DNA of 64,000 nt from Chrysoperla carnea (taxonomy: Eukaryota; Arthropoda; Insecta; Neuroptera; Chrysopidae). Made by a program: the position numbers and the translations under genes. Location: positions 13,344,935 through 13,408,934 of the forward strand of contig NC_058338.1 of the NCBI RefSeq assembly GCF_905475395.1, written 5' to 3'. Positions 25,450 to 49,823 of this stretch are shown here, piece by piece (the stretch's first letter is position 1; every line of letters starts with the position of its first letter). The notes below the pieces were generated by a model. That model was not told the DNA's origin. It did not search any database and worked only from the letters and a program-made list of their open reading frames with translations.

Positions 25450-26250
25450 GCTAGGAATATATTTTTCCACCTCAAAAAACATATTCGAATTTTACTCACC
25501 ACACGTAATGCCATAATAATAACACTTACAATATTTTAAAGGGTGCGAGTATGCAGTACAGTGAAAGATGGTACAAAAATCGGCTAATTAACCACTCGCT
25601 TTTTGTTAAAACCTGGTGAAATGTGTTTCTTAGGTGACAAATATCATTAGTATTTTATCATTTGTTAAAAAAACAATAAATTGTGTTAACTCAATGACAC
25701 GGTCAATGTTAATGTTGATTTAAAAAATTATTAAATAGGCAACTTGTATGACGTATGTGTGACTATTATACTACATATATGATGTATATGTTATACAAGT
25801 TGCCTATTTATTAATTTTTAAAGTCAACTTCAACATTAATCTAAACTATATGTTTATTAACATTATTAAATAGGCAACTTGTATGACGTATGTGTGACTA
25901 TTATACTACATATATGATGTATATGTTATACAAGTTGCCTATTTATTAATTTTTAAAGTCAACTTCAACATTAATCTAAACTATATGTTTATTAACATTA
26001 TTAAATAGGCAACTTGTATGACGTATGTGTGACTATTATACTACATATATGATGTATATGTTATACAAGTTGCCTATTTATTAATTTTTAAAGTCAACTT
26101 CAACATTAATCTAAACTGTATTGTTTATTAACAAATAGAATTTTGCAACTAGCTGATGGTATATTAATGATATTTGATACCAAAGAAACACATTTCACCA
26201 AGTTTTTCGAATATAGCGAGTAGACCAGTTCATTTTCTTCAATTTGTAAC
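25450..26250. mobile_element. Fold-back element with amplified core
   Basis: The left arm (about 25,450-25,737) and right arm (about 26,120-26,250) are imperfect inverted copies: aaaacctggtgaaatgtgtt on the left is mirrored by aagaaacacatttcaccaag on the right. The centre is an aataggcaacttgtat...atacaagttgcctatt hairpin (16-bp perfect stem), present three times in a 135-bp tandem repeat. The left arm is duplicated as a half copy at 22,967-23,298. No transposase frame, so non-autonomous. Confidence 0.8.
25728..26115. repeat. 135-bp tandem repeat, three hairpin-containing units
   Basis: The string aacttgtatgacgtatgtgt begins at 25,741, 25,876 and 26,011, exactly 135 bp apart, and the units are almost identical. 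Each unit holds the full central hairpin of the surrounding fold-back element plus agtcaacttcaacattaatc, which is part of its inverted right arm. The near-identity implies recent amplification. Confidence 0.9.
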
Positions 26251-27968
26251 ATCTTGGACGCACTAATATGTTTATTGGCCATCGGTTGGTCGCGAATGGT
26301 TACTATATTTTATATTTTGATCATTCGCGTTTTTCCTGTTTTTCACAACTTTCATATTATTCTTTATGTAGTTCAGGTTCTAATTCACAGATAGTAGAAA
26401 TTGTATTAAATAGCTATTGGTGGTAGAAAGTATTATAAGTTTAATATTCTTCTAAGAGATGGCTACACATACTGAAAATAAATATTTTATTATAAATTAT
26501 AGATGGCACTTATACAGCATAATTTTGTTTTTTTTTGTTTTGGTATATCCAAACAGAGGTCTACTTTGTTTTTGTAAAGGGAAAATTTTAAGTGAAAACT
26601 TTTAAAAAAATCACCTGGTATATTGTATACCAATGGAAAAAGTATATTTTTAAAAACTATGTACCCCTCCTAGACATTTCATAATTTATTTCATGTGGAA
26701 AATATTTTCTTTTTTGTAGCCCAAGTTTCTTTTACTTAAAATTTGCTCTTGAAAATGTTTGCTATCAAGTTTTTAGTGTTGAAAACTCTAATGAATAAAA
26801 AAAACATATTACTTTTAAATCCTCTATTCAAAGTATAATCTAATTTACGAATACAAATTAAAAGCTTTTCCTATTTCATTTCATTTTCCTTGATTGTTGT
26901 TAGATTTACCAATAACAAAATTTGCTCCCAAATATGAAACAATAAATATATTTCATCCCTTTGTATAACTTCCATGGCTGCTACCATATTTTAGTAGTAT
27001 ACCAGGTATTTTTTAACTTGATATTTGCAAAAAATTTAAAAAGCAAGTCAAATACAAAAAATTGTTTCAAACAAAAGTCTGATCATTTGAAAGCATCGAT
27101 CAAATCCAAAGGCATGCTTATTTTTAGGTTCTAGGTTAAATGGTAGTCAACTTCGTTTTTTCAAATAGAACCCTATAGTTTTTACGGGTGATTTGTATTT
27201 TATAGGGAAAAGGATAACTTTTTTCTGAAGAAATATTTTGTTTGATGCATATTTTTTGTCACCCGGGTAAAAACATAATAGATATTTTCATTGATTTCTT
27301 TATGCGTCGCGAACTATTATTGTATGTTGCATTTGGAATTAACTAAGACTTTCAAAATTTCAAATAATCAAACTTTTGTTCGAAAAAATTTTTAGAACAC
27401 CAGGAAAAGAAAACTGCAGATTTATTTCTTCTATTGTAGATATTTGTATCTGGTGTTGGTTTTTGATCTACATTCACTTATATTGTGACAAATATGTGAC
27501 AAATATTACAAATCTAATGAAATAATGTGATAAATTTTAATTTAAATTGAACTTACAGATGCTTTTCTATTAATCATTTAATTGAGAAAACGTGGTGAAT
27601 ATTTACAGAGACGTGAAGAGTTCAATCAGAATAATAATTATTACTCCAGATCAAACAACAATATACTGTGTGGCACTCAACAATTTTATCTTTTTTAACA
27701 CGCTTTTATAAGCTTAGTACGTATCTAAATGTAACGGAATCTTTGAACGTGATTTTCATCCACTTCAAAACGTCAGATTGAATTCACACACTTATCAAGG
27801 ATCGATAAAAATACAATAATTTAGAAAGTTTATCCGATTATTCTGATCAGAATCTTCAGGAACTAAAAAATTTTTGATGGTGGAAGCGCAGATAACCATC
27901 CATAATATTAATCAATATAAAAGTTTAAAAAACTATAAAACACGCTTTTGTAGATAGTTGAACTAAAA
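26251..27968. other. Gene-free stretch with an old dispersed repeat
   Basis: 27,700-27,960 shares diverged blocks with 13,725-13,990 (cacgcttttgtagatagttg and similar). Otherwise A/T-rich sequence without a recognisable gene. Confidence 0.4.
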
Positions 27969-28521
27969 AGTATATGAGTATGAATATGAGTATGGACGTT
28001 AGCGGGCCATGCTCGAGCATCGGGCCTCGAAGCAATGGTTCAGAGCACTTAGCCAAATAGACCCTTGTACTCTATCCCCGCTACGCTTTTCAGTGGCTAT
28101 TATAACCAACTGATTTACTGAAACCCAGGTTCTGCCTAGCGCTGAGTTTCCTAATTTCTTCTGGTTCGACTATGGCCGGACCAAACCATTTCCTTCGCTG
28201 CTGTATGAGCGCCGGGCAGTAACAGAGAAAGTGGATCGATCAATCACACGCGGAAGATTGTCTTTTTCCAATCTGATGTTGGAACTTGATCAAGTTATCA
28301 TGCCCTGTGAGTAACTCTACGATGACTCTAATATCAGCTCTGTTTAGTTTCAAGATCTCCTCGGCTCTGTTACCGAGCGAGTTTCCTTCACTCAACAGGC
28401 TTTTGGCGATTCGCCCTCCCTCGTAGCTGGTCCATGCCTTTAATTGTTGGTTTTTCAGATTATCTTCTAATCTGTTAAGACCTTCTTGGTTGGCTTCTAC
28501 TAAAAAGTATAACATAAACAA
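27969..28521 (-). mobile_element. 5'-truncated LINE (I/jockey-like) 3' end
   Basis: On the minus strand the end of an ORF2-type protein (28,521 to 28,090) is followed by a GC-richer 3' untranslated region and then a short degenerate repeat of atactcatatt type at about 27,969-28,000, a typical simple-repeat tail. Everything 5' of the post-RNase-H region is missing. The GC content of this block differs sharply from its flanks. Confidence 0.7.
28090..28521 (-). pseudogene. LINE ORF2 C-terminal fragment with in-frame stop
   Basis: The minus-strand frame contains AWTSYEGGRIAKSLL, ILKLNRADIRVIVELLTGHD and, past one in-frame TGA at 28,242-28,240, HFLCYCPAL and RRKWFG before the final stop at 28,092-28,090. 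This is the usual tail after the RNase H domain of I/R1/jockey-like LINEs: LSR-x-x-[IL]R-x-[LV]-x-x-LLTGH, then a C-x(n)-C...H-x-L-x-x-C-P-A-L region. The internal stop and the 5' truncation make it a pseudogene. Confidence 0.7.
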
Positions 28522-29432
28522 AATATAAATTAGCTAATCGATTCTTATGTCATGTTTTATTCAAAAATGGGAAAAAGCTAAAAGAGTTTAAATAGATTAT
28601 TTATGAAGTAATAAACCTAGAATACAAAAATTCACAAAAGTAAGAAAATTAATCGAAAATTAATGAATAAATGAATAGAAGCAGGTTACTTTTGCTGTAT
28701 TTATTGAACTAATTAAAGAGTTATATCTAAACTTTCAAATAATAAATCAAATTTTTGTACACTCTGTACTTACGCATAATTAATATAGATTCTTAAATAT
28801 TTATTTTATATACAAAGTAATAAATATTTTAAATTTAGTTCACAAAAGACTCTTAAACGGGAAACATTTTCGTTAAGACTTAGATAGTTTTTTTTAATAT
28901 TTTAAGTATTAGATATGTTGTGCCGAAAATGTTTTAGTTTTGAGTTTGATTAAATTTACCTTGAACGGTCAAATAAAATTCAGTCATCTACTGAATCATC
29001 AGATTCAGGTAATTTTTTTTAAATTTTCTTTATTATTTTTTTTCGCGAGAATTGCAAAATAAATAGTGTAGATAAAAATCGAAAATAGTTTTTGTAAAAA
29101 ATTAGATTATGGCAATTAGGGTACGGCAACTAGAGCAAATAAATATTTTTCGAAAGAGTTTTTATGTTGTTAATCTACAATGAGTATATAAAATTTTACT
29201 TTTTGAGAGAAATCTGACGTGTTGTCTTTTGGTATAGTTACTTATTAACAATTTTGAAAAAAGTTTCGAACAAAAGGCATTTTGGCATTTTGATGAAAAA
29301 CATTTTAGCTATTTATAGCTTTGATCTATCTCTAACGTTTTCGAATAATTTGCCATATCTGTTAAAAAATGGTTCTCAAAAAAGATTTAGACCAAAAATG
29401 GTTTATCTTTGACAAACTTTATCTTTGAAGGT
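28522..29432. other. Upstream flank of the collagen gene
   Basis: AT-rich, no gene. The collagen transcription start should lie here but I could not pick a convincing TATA/initiator combination. Confidence 0.4.
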
Positions 29433-42909
<13,477 letters not shown>

Positions 42910-43854
42910 CAGTAACACATAAGTACACATTGAACTCTGCACATGAATTTTATCAACGAATCAACCAAAACATCAATTATTGTAGTAGTAACTTTTAGCG
43001 TTTCTTTTAGTTTTTAGTAGGTACTAACTTTTAAAAAAAAACTGCAGGAAGTCAAAGGAAACATGATAAGAATGTGCAATTTGAGCCGTTACCTGTAGTT
43101 TTTTAAATCTTGTCAATTAGTGTGTTATTATGTACTTATATTAATATGAGCATTCCAAAAAAATGAAGTATGGATGAAAATTGTTGAAAAGTATGAATGT
43201 GTGTACATAAAACTTGTAAATACTTTTAAAATAAAAATTTGTGACAACTTGTAAATATAATTTTTAGATAATTAATTTAAGGATAATTTCGTTTTTAAAA
43301 TTTATAAAAATAATATTTGTACAAATATTATTTTACCATAAATGTTAAACAGATAAACAACTTTTGTATGACACTGCCATTAAAAATATTAAGAATAAAA
43401 TGAAAAATTTATTCTGATCGATCGACTTTTGTTTTTTTTTACTGCTTTCTCCCGCTGACTATTTTCGCAGTTTATTGAATTTAGAACCGCAATAGCTCGT
43501 TTGAAAACTTGTATTTTCTAGTTTTGGTATCCATTCCTCAAAAACTTCAGAGAACTTCAGAGAATTGCCTAGGAACGGCTAGTTTTTGATGATAAGATAC
43601 TGTAAGGGTTTTAATTTCCAATATTTTTGAGTAATTAATTCAATCGATAATATCAGTGTATCCTTAGTTAATGTACTATTAATTACACTTATATCTAATT
43701 AATAATTAAGAGTGTTTTAATATTTTTAATTACGACATTAGATTAAATTTTAATTACCAAATAAATGTGAAACGAAACCGACATTGAAATTAAACGAAAA
43801 ATATTATTTCGTGAATAAATTCGAACAAGACTAACACGGATAATTAAATTGGGC
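42910..43854. other. Collagen 3' region and receptor upstream region
   Basis: AATAAA signals at 43,230-43,235 and 43,394-43,399 probably end the collagen mRNA. The remaining 450 bp would hold the promoter of the gustatory receptor gene; no specific element can be named. Confidence 0.55.
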
Positions 43855-46800
43855 ATGGGTCTTTTAGAAAAATTTATGGTATATTCAAAAAATTACATTA
43901 AAAAATGTAAAAAATATATCAAAATTGATGTAACTGAGAAAACATGTTTATGTGAATCATTACATATTGTCTTATGGATGATACGAATCTTTGGGCTGTT
44001 ACCCATAAAATGGGATAATATTAATAATATCGTTGGTAATTGTTTATATCGTAAAAGTATAAAGTGGAAATTATATCAATATACTTTAATTTTGATTTTA
44101 CTATGGCAATTGTATGAACAAATTTTCAATCGTTTCGATGATATTAAGTCTATATTACATTTAAGGTTAGTGCGTAAACCCAAAAGAAAGGCAAATAAAA
44201 ACAGAAAAAATGATTCCACATAATCAAATCAGTACATACAGACAATTAAATAAAAACTACATAATAAAATCGAGGTTTTTCAGGTTGATAAAACTCTCAT
44301 GTAGCTAAGAGGCTAAGGGGCCTTTCGTAGATTAATTGGAAATTGCAGTCTTTTCAGTATCTTTTTTAACCTTAGAACACCATCCTTTGATCTTCATAAT
44401 CAATCTCTTTTTGGGGCTCCCCTCTTCTCCATGTGTAGTATATTTTGGCATTAAGTACCTTTTTAGGTATTTGGAGTCGTCCATGCGTTGTATGAGGCCA
44501 AACCATTCAATTCTGCGATCTTGGATAAAACGGACAATGTCTTTCACTCCTCCGTATATCTTCCTGATTACCTTCCCTTCGAATCTTCTCGATCTTTCTT
44601 TATCATCCTCGGCCAGCGTCCATGTTTTTCCGCCATATGTCACTACTGCATTAATTGGAAATTATTGATAGATAATTGAATCTAGCTAGTCGGTTCAAAC
44701 CGGCTCTGTTCTGATCAATGTCATTTTGCCAAGAGATTTGACTGCTTGGTAATCTTGATCAAACCATGTGGAAAAGCCAAGTTTGTCGATGGAATTAAGG
44801 TGGATTCAGTATTGGGTGGAATCAGGTGGTGCCAGTTTTGGCTTACCAGCCCTTGCTCAAGCCTTGATTAAGGATAATAAATCAAGCCTTAATCAGGGAT
44901 TGGGCAAGGGTTGGTAAACTAAGGCAAACCTTGGCCAAGGCTAACAAATCAAGCCTTGAACAAAGGTTGGCAAGCTTCCGCTTGTCTACTTTGGTTTACT
45001 AGTTCACCAAGGTTTAGGTACCAAGACTTGATTTATTAGCCTTGATCAAGGACTCCAAACTAAAGGCTGCAATACGACCATATGCTTGACAAACCAAAGC
45101 TTCACGAGTCTTTAACTGTTTAATAACGGATGTATTTTTATATTTTATGTTTAATTTACTTTTTTCAGTGTTTCTCGTAAATACCATTGTTACTGTTTTG
45201 CTAGTGTTTATTTCTAAGCCCGCACGTTCACTATAGTTATCAACATTATAATTTGTAGATAATTTGTAGGTTTTCTTCTGAGTCCGCAATTAAAACCGTA
45301 TCGTCGGTATAACGTATATTGTTAATAGTTTGCCCGTTGAATACATATAATAGCTATTATTAAACATCCGTTATTAAACAGTTAAAGACTCGTGAAGCTT
45401 TGGTTTGTCAAGCATCGGGTAGTATTGCAGCCCTTAGTTTGGAGACCTAGACCTAGGTCTAAGTAGAGGCGTAGCTACCGTCGAGTCAGCCGTATCAATA
45501 ATACGGGGCCCCCGAGCTACAGAGTCTCCCGGTCATACGCAATGTATATTTGACCATGTAAACTCACAGCAACATATTAATACATCCCTATCTTATAATA
45601 ATTGATTACAAGAAAATACCATCGATAGGGAGCCCAAAGCTTCATTGGGGCCCCCAACTAATTTTCATACAGGGTCCCTCCAAGGCGAGCTACGCCACTG
45701 GGTTGAAATTATACTATATGTCGCTTTTCCATTTTCCGAAAATAACTAGTTAGTTTATTTTACTGAACTTTTTTTTATGTTTTAGTGGTTACATATTCAC
45801 ATTAAACTCAATTCTTACAATGCTCTTACAATGTTTATGTATGTTGCAAACGCAAGAATTAACTATCGATGTGTTTAATATATTTGTGTACATTCATAAT
45901 TGTAAAGGGCAAATTTACTGTCAAGAGCATGCATATTATGTGATGAAATTTACAAAGATATCAGCTATTTTATATGCTGTAACAACAGTTTTACAATTTA
46001 TTATATGGTTTTCAATAAATCCTTTAACAGATTGGATTTTATTTATGGATCAATTACCATTGAAAATTATTTGTTCGATTAGTGGTGTCTTTTTTACAAG
46101 TGCATCAACGAAATTTCTATATTGTTCGTTATTGATTAAATGTTTTCAAACAGTTTTTATACGCGTATTTCAAACGGAGAATTTAAAGCATCATCAAATG
46201 ATTCTGAGCGATGCAAAAATTAAGTAAGTTGAAACGTCGGCAGAAATGAAACTCCCGATTATCACAACGTGTGTCGATCTATAATAATCTATTAATAATT
46301 TGTTAGAACTTCGTTAGTATCATTTTTATTTTTAAGAATTTCTCGATTAATGTTAGGAAAACAGAAATTTTTATAATGAGCAATTCAATTTTTTGATAAC
46401 ACAGGCAAATTTGATCCGATCTTATTGGAATTTTTTTTGAAACAAACTAATTTTGGGTCATTTTTTCAGCTAAGATACCAGTGTTTCGCTAGTAATCACT
46501 TATGTGCTGAATTCCGGAACCAGGATTCCAAATTTTTGAAACTTATAAGAGCTAGGTTAATTTTGATTACAAATTTGAAAAGTATGGCCCAAATTTAGTA
46601 GGATTACATACTTAGTTTATCAAAATTGGATAAAATTTGGATGTAATAGAGCAAAATTAAATTTTTTGGATTCTGATGACGTCATAAAGTTAAAAAATTC
46701 GATTTTTTTGATAACACAGGCAAATTTAATCCGATGTAATTGTAATTTTTTTGAAACCCACTAATTTTAGGACATTCTTTTCAGCTGTGATGCCAGTTTT

Positions 46801-48705
46801 TCCCTACCTATCACTTATGTGCTGAATTCCGGGACCAGGGCTCCACATTCTTAAAATCCATTAGAGCTAGATTAATTTTGATTATAAATTTGAAAAGTAT
46901 GATCCAAATTTAGTAGGATTACATGCTTGGTTTATCAAAATTGGATAAAATTTGGATGTAATAGAGCAAAATTAAATTTTTTGGATTCTGATGACTTGAT
47001 AATTTTTTCTAGGACAAACAATGAGGTATCGAATTCAATTTTTTGGTGCAAAATTGAAGGGCATCACAAAATTAATCAAATGTTCAATGATTGTCGTAAT
47101 ATAGATGAAAAGTATGATATTTTAAGACATTTATTGGGCTTAAAAATTGCAACATTTAAATTATGCTGTGTCACCGATTATCCATTTTTTCATATATGTT
47201 ACATATCCATTGTAATTAATCTTATAATTATTGTTTATATAATGGTCATTATGTGGCAGTTTGATGCAGATATTCGAAGTGATTTTATACGGGAATTTTT
47301 TACAAATTTATTTACAACGTTTCAATCTATTTTGTTCTTATCGGGAACATTGATTTTTATTACAAGCTTTAAAACAGAGGTAAGATTTTTTAATTGGTTC
47401 TGTATCGATTTGTACATCCACAGGTTAACTGTGCCCATCTAAGTAGAGAGTGGCCATAATTGTACTCTTTAACTCTAAAGAGCCCAATAATTATAAAGTG
47501 CAGGTCCAAAACTAAGGCGTGGTAAAAGAGGCACCCGCCATCGGCTCATAAGAAATAAGGCGCAAAACAAAACTATGTTTTATACGTAAAAAGAAAGTTA
47601 GTAAAGAATCATGTAAAGACGCAGATTTATTTACAGAAAGTCAAAAAGTTAAAAAATTCTATTTTTTAGATAACACAGGAAAATTTTATCTGATCTTATT
47701 GGAATTTTTTTTGAAACCTACTAATTTTGGGTCATTCTTTTCAGCTGTGATGTCAATTTTCCCCTAGCTATCACTTATATGCATAATTCTGGTACCAGGA
47801 CTCCACATTCTTGAAACCCATTAGAGCTAGGTTAATTTTGATCACAAATTTGAAAAATATGACCCAATTTTAGTAGGATTACATACTTGGTTTATCAAAA
47901 TTGGATAAAATTTGGATGTGATAGAGCAAAATTAAATTTTTTGGATTCTGATGACGTCATAAAGTTCAAAAATTCGATTTTTTTGATAACACCGGCAAAT
48001 TTGATCCGATCTTATTGGAATTTTTTTTGAATCCCACTAATTTTGGGTCATTCTTTTCAGCTGTGATGACAATTTTTCCTTAGCTATCTCTTATGTGCAT
48101 AATTCTGGTACCAGGACTCCACATTCTTGAAACACATTAGAGCTAGGTTAATTTTGATAACAAATTTGAAAAGTATGACCCAAATTTAGTAGGATTACAT
48201 ACTTGGTTTATCAAAATTGGATAAAATTTGGATGTGATAGTGCAACATTACTTTTTTTGATTCTGATGACGTCATAAAGTTAAAAAATTCGATTTTTTTG
48301 ATAACACTAATTTTAGCACCTAAAAAGTACCTCATTCGGTATTTTTTAAATGCGATTTCCGTACTTTGTTGTAATTTTTGTTTGCAGTTGAAACGATTAA
48401 AAGATATATTATTGATACATTCAGCAGAAATTACAGATCGTAGAGAAAAGTTACAATTACGATTTTTAGTGGATATTATAGAGCATTGTGATTTTCGTGA
48501 TTGTAAAGGCATTGATGATTACACAATAAGTAAATACACTTCGGTAAGCTAAGCTAAAAATTACAAGAAAGCTATTGAAGCTTTTCGTAAAGAATATTCC
48601 TAGAATAAGATATTGAAAATAATAAAACTGCCTTGTTTTTAGATATGTCATAATGTATTAACGTACTTTTTAATAGCAATTCAATTTCGTTTACCGGAAG
48701 AATAA
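43855..48705 (+). CDS. Gustatory receptor (7tm_7 family)
   Basis: Insect chemosensory ligand-gated channel subunit of the plasma membrane. Exons 43855-44165, 45786-46223, 47013-47379, 48388-48543 and 48643-48705 sum to 1,335 nt, 444 residues, with consistent phases. ATG 43,855 is the first in-frame ATG; the frame upstream opens only with TTG. Hydrophobic segments: HIVLWMIRIFGLLPI and YTLILILLWQL (exon 1), three in exon 2 (around FTLNSILTMLL, ILYAVTTVLQFIIWF, ICSISGVFFTSA), two in exon 3 (VINLIIIVYIMVI, FLSGTLIFITSF), and the last in exon 5. The short last exon encodes TYFLIAIQF, the C-terminal TYhhhhhQF signature of insect Grs, three small introns from the end being usual for the family. Ligand cannot be predicted. 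Introns 1-3 carry a LINE, a MITE and satellite arrays but all splice sites look intact. Confidence 0.88.
44332..44643 (-). pseudogene. LINE C-terminal fragment
   Basis: Minus-strand frame with TYGGKTWTLAEDD, RRFEGKVIRKIYGGV, RRIEWFGLIQRMDD and a basic WC-x-x-V tail. This corresponds to the region after reverse transcriptase in endonuclease-type LINEs (Y-G-S-E-T-W-T-L ... F-E-x-K-V-[LI]-R-[RK]-I-Y-G ... R-L-x-W-x-G-H-[VI]-x-R-M). It lies in intron 1 of the gustatory receptor, antisense to it. Separated from its upstream RT part by about 370 bp of unrelated palindromic sequence. Confidence 0.75.
44644..45060. repeat. Palindromic ccttgatcaagg-type repeat splitting the LINE
   Basis: Many variants of aaccttg / caaggctt and gatcaagg occur on both strands. 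One imperfect hairpin pairs cttgctcaagccttgattaa with a downstream ttaatcagggattgggcaag. The block separates two parts of a LINE remnant and is probably a later insertion or local rearrangement. Confidence 0.5.
45014..45355 (-). pseudogene. LINE reverse-transcriptase fragment, frameshifted
   Basis: On the minus strand, the segment entering from 45,355 reads INNIRYTDDTVLIADS, the RT catalytic box with YTDD in place of YADD, followed by a stop in that frame. The next frame continues with YSERAGLEINTSKTVTMVFT, the following RT block. A frameshift therefore divides the domain. It is antisense in intron 1 of the receptor gene and in the same order as the C-terminal fragment at 44,332-44,643. Confidence 0.75.
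45366..45444 (+). repeat. Inverted partial duplication of the LINE RT end
   Basis: Matches the reverse complement of about 45,054-45,132 with few changes (shared blocks: ttattaaacagttaaagact, cgtgaagctttggtttgtca). Together the two form a long inverted repeat with about 230 bp between the arms. Confidence 0.8.
45464..45700. mobile_element. hAT-type MITE in receptor intron 1
   Basis: Left end tagaggcgtagctacc; right end ggcgagctacgccactg, whose complement begins cagtggcgtagctcgcc. The inverted ends share AG-x-GGCGTAGCT. Internal gtatcaataatacgggg and gctacagag resemble 14,380-14,430. No matching target-site duplication was visible, so the borders are approximate. Confidence 0.6.
46380..47010. 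repeat. Satellite-like array, family of about 315 bp (copy 2), receptor intron 2
   Basis: Two units, ttctgatgac at 46,671 and 46,986 (315-bp period), opposite in orientation to 5746-6540. The array runs almost to the acceptor of receptor exon 3 (ttttttctag, exon from 47,013). Confidence 0.85.
47640..48305. repeat. Satellite-like array, family of about 315 bp (copy 3), receptor intron 3
   Basis: Two units, ttctgatgac at 47,946 and 48,261 (315-bp period), same orientation as copy 2. It starts about 260 bp after exon 3 and stops about 80 bp before exon 4. Confidence 0.85.
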
Positions 48706-49823
48706 TTATAGTAAAATTTGTAACAATGAGTTATATATAGCACAGATTACATCCTGAACTATTTAAACCAGCTTTCACACAATTTTTTTACAGGGTGTAT
48801 AAAATGTCATGCTGCATCTCTTGGGAAGATTGTTCAACAACATTTTACCTAACCAACGATAAAAAATTCATACATTGTTAAAAAGAAATGTATAAATAAG
48901 AAAAAGATATTTTAAAAGAATAATTGTCCCTATTTTGTTCTAGCTTTTCTCCCTAAATTTCAGAACTTTGACCCCATAACTCCTCTATACCACAAAAATC
49001 AAATCATATACCCTACAAAAATCAAATCATTACCTATTATTTTCGCAGTATTGGCCTTCACATTCTGAAATCAAATGCATTTCCCTTTCGGCTTTAGTCT
49101 TAGTGTTGCTCTATTAATATAAAACTTGAATATCACAAGGCTGTAAATTCAAGGAATATTTTAGGAGACTGGAAAAATATGTTTAAAATTGCAAAATAAG
49201 TGACCATCTTGTAACAGTGGTTCACAAATTATTAACCAATTTTAAAAAATGTGGCAAAATGTTTCTATATCAGACCATAATTACCACTTCCACTGCATTT
49301 CCCCTTTTCCTGTTATTTCTTAGATTTTTTTGACCTAAACGGTTATAACTAAGCCTTACCTCAGTGTTGTAGTGAGGGGCGGGCAAAGGAGGGCATCATG
49401 CCCCAGACGCTACTCACAAACGGCGCCAATTGGTCCGCCCTTTGGAACCCTATGCCACCTTAAGACTTGGTTCAATTGGCTGAATGTTCCTTGGAGTCCT
49501 ATAAACACGTTACAAAACACGTTACCCTGTTTCCCCACTTTCGACACTTTTTTCCGGCTTATTCATTGTATTACTATAGAACAATTAGCTATCAATCAAA
49601 TCTAGAATTAATATCTTAGAAGTATATGATACATTTCATTTTCACTGTCATAGTAACGTTTCAATAAATTTTTGGACAAAGTTCCATACATATGTTGACA
49701 AATTAAAAAATTAATTTTTCCAAAAATTAATCACATTAATTTGTTAACATATTTCGTAGTGACCATTTCGATCAACAATGGAACAATAAATTTAAACGTC
49801 AATTTTTTACATAATTTTTCGTT
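48706..49823. other. Intergenic region between receptor and small-gene pair
   Basis: No gene. A GC-richer patch at about 49,365-49,450 (gaggggcgggcaaaggaggg and catgccccagacgc) resembles a patch in the next gene's intron 2 (51,000-51,150), probably a shared mobile-element remnant. Confidence 0.45.
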
